Source: an uncultured Eubacterium sp. (GTDB taxonomy: Bacteria > Bacillota > Clostridia > Lachnospirales > Lachnospiraceae). From it: a DNA stretch of 8,526 nt. The notes under the pieces were generated by a model. The model had not been told where the DNA came from. It made no database searches and saw only the letters and a list, made by a program, of their open reading frames with translations. Positions 5,559-8,526 of this stretch are shown one piece after another; position 1 is the first letter of the stretch; each line of letters starts with the position of its first letter. The stretch spans positions 1 to 8,526 of the forward strand of contig CAJOPM010000131.1 of assembly GCA_905236225.1 (NCBI GenBank), in the 5' to 3' direction. The position numbers and the translations under genes were made by a program.

Positions 5559-6925
5559 ACTTTATCCACATTCTTTCTGTATTTGTTCTTAGATGACGCT
5601 ACAAGCGTCGGAATCGTTCGCTCATTTCTATGTGACGCCACAATTCCTCCTATCGCCTGTCTTGAATAGACTCCTGCAAATCTTCCGTTAAATACATAAA
5701 GACCTGTAAGATTGATATAATCATGCCACTGTCCATCGCCCCACGCGAAGTCTATATTCTTGCTTGTATACTGCGGACAATACTCTTGGCAAATGTATCC
5801 GTCCGAATATACCTTGTCGACAATCTCTCCCCATTTGTCTTTATCAAATTCCACTCCGGCATAAACTCCATCCGATGCATATGAGTCAAGTGGTTTTAAT
5901 ATGTATTTTTCTTTATCTTCTATTATCTGTGCTCTTGATATGTATTTTTCATTGCATAAAAGAGTTTTTGGTATATGCGCTTCTACAAAATCCCACTCTT
6001 TTTGTGTAAGAAGTCTTCTTGTCTCTTCTCTGTGAAGTATATAAAACAGCCATTTATTGTGTGCTACCTGGGTGCAGAATGACCCCGCCACAAAAACAGC
6101 ATTATCCTTTACGGCATTTATAAATGGACCTACCTTGTCATATTCTTTAAGTATGTCAGATGTAACCGCACGTCTGTAGATTGCATCAATTCCCTTGTTA
6201 GTAGGCGAAATCAGCTTACCATTCTCGTATTTTAAATCTCTTATATCACATATTTCACAGGTTACAAACTGCCTTTGAAATGCATTTGCATATTCTTTAA
6301 ATTCGTTAATCGTGCCTCTGTCAAGGAAATCTACAATAGCCACATGCGGCTGCGGCCTGAAATTCTTGTAAGTGGTAAACATATTGAGAAATTCTTGCGC
6401 CCAACTGTCGAACAATTCCATGGATTGCAGATTGTATCTATATATAATCTCCTGATGCGCAGGATTGTTAATAATCAGCTTATTAAGCAATCTGTCCTCA
6501 TTCATAGCGCTTGTGCCGTCTGTGTTAATCTCGCAAAAATGAAAATCGTCATTTTCTTCATTATAGAAGATATCAAATCTTGCAATGGGAAGAAGACTAT
6601 CATAAAGATTCGGTACTAATATAAGTTCCTCAAGTTCTTTTGAAAACGGAAAAAGTCTTCTAAAACTCTCCCTATGTATATATTCATATATTACTTTTTC
6701 CAATATCTGATATGTAGTTGATACTATTCTTTTAAATCTTTCTATGGTTCTATCACTAAAGACCTTTGGAATCTGAAGCGTTTGCGCCGTACATCTTCCA
6801 TCTACATATAAAGCGCTTCTTTCCATATCGGCTCTAAGGTTAAGCGCGCCTTTTTTATTTCCCTCAATATCCTCGTTAATATACTGCTCATATTTTTCGT
6901 AAATCTCTCTGATAATCTTTTCCAT
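5555..6925 (-). CDS. ATP-grasp ligase, glutathionylspermidine synthase-like
   Basis: The 456-residue protein resembles the synthetase half of glutathionylspermidine synthase and related ATP-grasp ligases, which activate a carboxylate as an acyl-phosphate and join it to an amine. Landmarks are ARFDIF at 115-120, a conserved acidic motif CEINTDGTSAMNEDRLL at 131-147, IYRRAVT at 249-255, GSFCTQVAHNKWLF at 281-294, the ATP-grasp lysine in YILKPLDSYASDGVYAG at 341-357 (Lys344), ICQEY at 378-382, LTGLYVFNGRFAGVYSRQ at 406-423 and a glycine-rich IGGIVASHRNER at 425-436. It lacks the N-terminal CHAP amidase domain of bifunctional E. coli GspS. It diverges from a glutamate-cysteine ligase gene, so a gamma-glutamylcysteine-derived substrate is likely (inference). 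GGAGG lies seven bases before the ATG. Amine substrate unknown; glycine, a polyamine or another amino acid are all possible. Confidence 0.82.
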   Translation of the reverse strand: MEKIIREIYEKYEQYINEDIEGNKKGALNLRADMERSALYVDGRCTAQTLQIPKVFSDRTIERFKRIVSTTYQILEKVIYEYIHRESFRRLFPFSKELEELILVPNLYDSLLPIARFDIFYNEENDDFHFCEINTDGTSAMNEDRLLNKLIINNPAHQEIIYRYNLQSMELFDSWAQEFLNMFTTYKNFRPQPHVAIVDFLDRGTINEFKEYANAFQRQFVTCEICDIRDLKYENGKLISPTNKGIDAIYRRAVTSDILKEYDKVGPFINAVKDNAVFVAGSFCTQVAHNKWLFYILHREETRRLLTQKEWDFVEAHIPKTLLCNEKYISRAQIIEDKEKYILKPLDSYASDGVYAGVEFDKDKWGEIVDKVYSDGYICQEYCPQYTSKNIDFAWGDGQWHDYINLTGLYVFNGRFAGVYSRQAIGGIVASHRNERTIPTLVASSKNKYRKNVDKV

Positions 6926-6961
6926 AATTACACCTCCAAATAACAGCGGTATACATAAATG

Positions 6962-6976
6962 AAGTATAACATACTT
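6962..6976. promoter_or_regulatory. Perfect dyad AAGTAT-AAC-ATACTT, candidate operator
   Basis: Six-bp arms separated by three bases cover the -10 box of the ATP-grasp operon completely. Binding of a dimeric repressor here would block that promoter. The regulator is not encoded in the window. AT-rich dyads can occur by chance, so this is suggestive only. Confidence 0.4.
6963..6971 (-). promoter_or_regulatory. Predicted extended -10 promoter of the ATP-grasp operon
   Basis: On the minus strand TGT followed by TATACT (6968-6963) makes an extended -10 box. Start of transcription near 6956 would give a leader of about 30 bases with GGAGG. No good -35 is seen 16-18 bases upstream, which extended -10 promoters tolerate. 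Confidence 0.5.
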
Positions 6977-7018
6977 TTGTTCTTTTATCTTAGCAAATGA
7001 TATTTACGGTTATTATTA

Positions 7019-7027
7019 TGCTATAAT
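7019..7027 (+). promoter_or_regulatory. Predicted extended -10 promoter of the glutamate-cysteine ligase gene
   Basis: TGC followed by a perfect TATAAT (7022-7027) forms an extended -10 box. The start site would be near 7034, leaving a leader of about 37 bases. The -35 region at 6998-7005 is a poor match to TTGACA. Confidence 0.6.
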
Positions 7028-7060
7028 ACATATTACTATCTCACTGTACAACTAAGAATT

Positions 7061-7066
7061 GGAGAG
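7061..7066 (+). promoter_or_regulatory. Ribosome binding site of the ligase gene
   Basis: GGAGAG lies four bases before the ATG at 7071. It overlaps an in-frame TTG at 7059, which rules out that TTG as the start and fixes the N-terminus as MFNLQDK. Confidence 0.75.
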
Positions 7067-7070
7067 TATT

Positions 7071-8345
7071 ATGTTTAACCTGCAAGATAAAACAGTGCGT
7101 AATCTTATTCTAAAGGGCGAGTTCGGATTAGAGCGAGAAACTCTTCGCATTACCAGGGACGGCTATTTTGCAACAAGCACACATCCTTTTACGTGTTCAG
7201 AAAATATAGTTCGCGATTTCTGCGAAAATCAGCTCGAGATTAACACCGGTGTGCATCCTGATCCTCGCGGTGCTATATCAGAGCTTGCCGAATACACCAG
7301 CTGCATACGCAAAATGCTTAATGCACTAAAAGAGCCGGAGTACATCTGGCCATTTTCCAATCCACCTTATATAAGAAGCGAAGAAGATATTCCAATTGCA
7401 ATATACACAGGTCCTGAATCCGAAAAAACAGACTATCGCAGGTACCTCGCCAAAAAATACGGCAAATACAAAATGACATTTTCCGGTATCCATTTAAATT
7501 TTTCGTTTTCTCCAAGCCTGCTTGTTGCAGATTTTTCAGCCTCAGACTATGTGGACTTTACCAAATATAAGCAGCGCCTATACCTAGACCTTGCTTTGCA
7601 GCTGCTTATATACGGCTGGATTATTACTGCACTTACTGCAGCAAGTCCTCTACTGGACGGTTCATTCAAATCTCCTTCTTTTTTAGGACGCGATCTTAGT
7701 ACGGGGCACGCATCCGAGCGTTGCTCTGAAGATGGATATTTTAATGATTTCGTCCCGGTTATGGATTACTCATCTTCAGAAGCTTATGCTCTTAGTATAG
7801 ACAAATATGTCACAGGCGGCCTATTGTTTGCTCCGTCCGAGCTATATTTTCCAATACGCCTCAAGGCCAAAGGGCCATATGATACAGGGCATCTGATAAA
7901 CGGTTATACACATATTGAACTTCGTATGTATGATCTTAATCCACTGGCTGAAGAACTGATAGATGAAAAAGATGTGCGTTTTGCTCAGCTTTTGTGCATT
8001 TATTTGTTGTCTTTTCCGGCTATTGAGCCTGACAAAGAAACAAAAGCTTCCCATATCCAAACATTTTGGGATGCTTCTCATTATAATCTAAGTAAAAAAA
8101 TGAAATGTCCCGACGGAAAAGTCAGGAGTATGCTTGATGAAGGAATACGTATATTAAATAACATGGAAAAATTTTATCAAGATGTTGCTCCTAACATGCT
8201 TGATATAATCCGTTTTCAAAAAGACAAGTTCATTAATCCCGATCATAGATATGCTGCCCAAATTCGCGAAATATACGGCAACGGTTTTGTCAAAAAAGGT
8301 CTTAAACTTGCAAAAGACTTTACCTTAAAAGAATTAAGTCAATGA
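7071..8345 (+). CDS. gshA: Glutamate-cysteine ligase (GshF N-domain type, stand-alone)
   Basis: This cytosolic enzyme joins L-glutamate and L-cysteine with ATP to give gamma-glutamylcysteine, the first step of glutathione-type thiol synthesis. The 424-residue protein matches the type 1 ligase domain: EFGLERETLRIT at 17-28 with the metal-binding glutamates, FCENQLEINTG at 50-60, WPFSNPPY at 93-100, YRRYLAKKYGKY at 122-133 then SGIHLNFSF at 138-146, TAASPLL at 189-195, and HIELRMYDLNP at 281-291. The YRRYLAKKYGK and IELR.YDLNP patterns resemble the first domain of bifunctional GshF more than E. coli GshA, which is about 518 residues. Unlike GshF, which is about 750 residues, it ends after this domain with no fused ATP-grasp synthetase; a separate ATP-grasp gene lies divergently upstream. 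A strong hairpin at 8432-8469 could end its transcript. Confidence 0.9.
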   Translation: MFNLQDKTVRNLILKGEFGLERETLRITRDGYFATSTHPFTCSENIVRDFCENQLEINTGVHPDPRGAISELAEYTSCIRKMLNALKEPEYIWPFSNPPYIRSEEDIPIAIYTGPESEKTDYRRYLAKKYGKYKMTFSGIHLNFSFSPSLLVADFSASDYVDFTKYKQRLYLDLALQLLIYGWIITALTAASPLLDGSFKSPSFLGRDLSTGHASERCSEDGYFNDFVPVMDYSSSEAYALSIDKYVTGGLLFAPSELYFPIRLKAKGPYDTGHLINGYTHIELRMYDLNPLAEELIDEKDVRFAQLLCIYLLSFPAIEPDKETKASHIQTFWDASHYNLSKKMKCPDGKVRSMLDEGIRILNNMEKFYQDVAPNMLDIIRFQKDKFINPDHRYAAQIREIYGNGFVKKGLKLAKDFTLKELSQ

Positions 8346-8398
8346 TATTCGCAATCCGCTTCGCTACTTGCTCATATAAAAGCGGCACTTCGTGCCTT

Positions 8399-8430
8399 GC
8401 GAGGTACGGGGCTTGGCCCCCACACCTCGC
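8399..8430. repeat. Nested GC-rich palindrome
   Basis: An outer stem GCGAGGT (8399-8405) with ACCTCGC (8424-8430) encloses an inner stem GGGGC (8408-8412) and GCCCC (8416-8420) around a TTG loop. No T-run follows directly on either strand. It looks like a palindromic repeat unit or an RNA-stabilising structure rather than a terminator. Confidence 0.55.
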
Positions 8431-8431
8431 T

Positions 8432-8476
8432 CAAGTGCACCCACCGCCTAAAGGCAGTGGGTGCACTTGCTCTTTT
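8432..8476 (+). terminator. Strong stem-loop and T-tract, probable ligase gene terminator
   Basis: A 13-bp perfect stem pairs 8432-8444 with 8457-8469. It continues as GCC/GGC (8446-8448 with 8453-8455) past one C-A mismatch to a TAAA loop. Three bases later comes TTTTATAAA (8473 onward). The stem is unusually long and the T-run slightly displaced, so termination is probable but not certain. Confidence 0.6.
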
Positions 8477-8485
8477 ATAAATAGC

Positions 8486-8517
8486 AAAAAACAGCCATAA
8501 GCAAAATGCTCATGGCT
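8486..8517 (-). terminator. Intrinsic terminator of a gene beyond the right edge
   Basis: AGCCAT (8493-8498) with ATGGCT (8512-8517), and AGCA (8500-8503) with TGCT (8507-8510), form a ten-bp stem with one mismatch and an AAA loop. On the minus strand the stem is followed by one G and six T (8491-8486). This is canonical, and points to a minus-strand gene to the right, convergent with the ligase gene. Confidence 0.75.
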
Positions 8518-8526
8518 TAAGTCAAG

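Larger units (their letters stand above)
6926..7070. other. Divergent promoter region between the ATP-grasp and ligase genes
   Basis: This 145-base AT-rich gap carries both promoters and both ribosome binding sites, and no reading frame of its own. The two -10 boxes are about 54 bases apart and face away from each other. AT-rich dyads lie on each: AAGTAT-AAC-ATACTT at 6962-6976 and TAATA-CA-TATTA at 7024-7035. The arrangement would allow one regulator to control both halves of the thiol module. Confidence 0.65.
8346..8526. other. Hairpin-rich region after the ligase gene, no gene seen
   Basis: These 181 bases contain at least four stem-loops in tandem: 8384-8396, 8399-8430, 8432-8469 and 8493-8517. 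An alternative pairing, CCGCTT (8356-8361) with AAGCGG (8380-8385), competes with the first. The sequence at 8382-8470 is visibly richer in G and C than the flanking genes. ACTTGCTC occurs at 8366-8373 and 8465-8472 in two similar contexts, each followed by a TATAAA stretch. I see no coding potential. Confidence 0.6.

Noticed and set aside
6275..6619. Plus-strand frame of 114 codons opposite the ATP-grasp gene
   Set aside because: The opposite strand carries conserved ligase motifs throughout. This frame has no domain or Shine-Dalgarno sequence.
7059..7070. TTG start four codons upstream for the ligase
   Set aside because: The ribosome binding site GGAGAG lies inside this stretch, so initiation must be at the downstream ATG.
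7318..8081. Two minus-strand frames inside the ligase gene
   Set aside because: They are shadows of a full-length conserved enzyme on the other strand.
8346..8526. CRISPR array or tRNA in the hairpin-rich right end
   Set aside because: There are no regularly spaced direct repeats with unique spacers, and no cloverleaf with a plausible anticodon and acceptor stem.

Overview
The window looks like a chromosomal segment of a low-GC, Gram-positive anaerobe, most likely a clostridial Bacillota (Lachnospiraceae-like). The reasons are the class III fructose-1,6-bisphosphatase (a Bacillota hallmark), strong AGGAGG-type ribosome binding sites, AT-rich extended -10 promoters and clostridial-type DapA/DapB proteins. 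The taxonomic call is inference from gene content, not a match to a named genome. I see no phage genes, insertion sequence, CRISPR array, tRNA or rRNA.

Layout, left to right. Positions 1-173 hold no gene, but a GC-rich hairpin abuts the dapB stop. On the minus strand, read right to left, come: an ATP-grasp enzyme of the glutathionylspermidine synthase-like group (5555-6925); an untracked 53-residue membrane protein (5397-5558) overlapping it by ATGA; a six-transmembrane voltage-gated potassium channel (4627-5364); a short, divergent BtuR/CobO-like P-loop protein (4029-4526); dapA (2989-3873) with its own promoter and a clear intrinsic terminator; fbp (946-2910); and dapB (174-935), 10 bases after fbp. 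On the plus strand, diverging from the ATP-grasp gene, is a stand-alone glutamate-cysteine ligase (7071-8345). The right end (8346-8526) is packed with hairpins, including a minus-strand terminator for a gene beyond the window.

How they work together. dapA and dapB encode consecutive steps of the diaminopimelate/lysine pathway (lysine and peptidoglycan), with the gluconeogenic phosphatase gene between them. The right half looks like a thiol-peptide module. The ligase should make gamma-glutamylcysteine, and the divergent ATP-grasp protein is well placed to add an amine or amino acid to it. The product is unknown: glutathione, a glutathionylspermidine-like compound or another thiol. The ATP-grasp gene is in one predicted transcription unit with a tiny membrane protein and a potassium channel, which raises the possibility of a thiol-linked potassium response. 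That link is inference from gene order only. The two halves of the module share a 145-base divergent promoter region with a perfect dyad over one -10 box.
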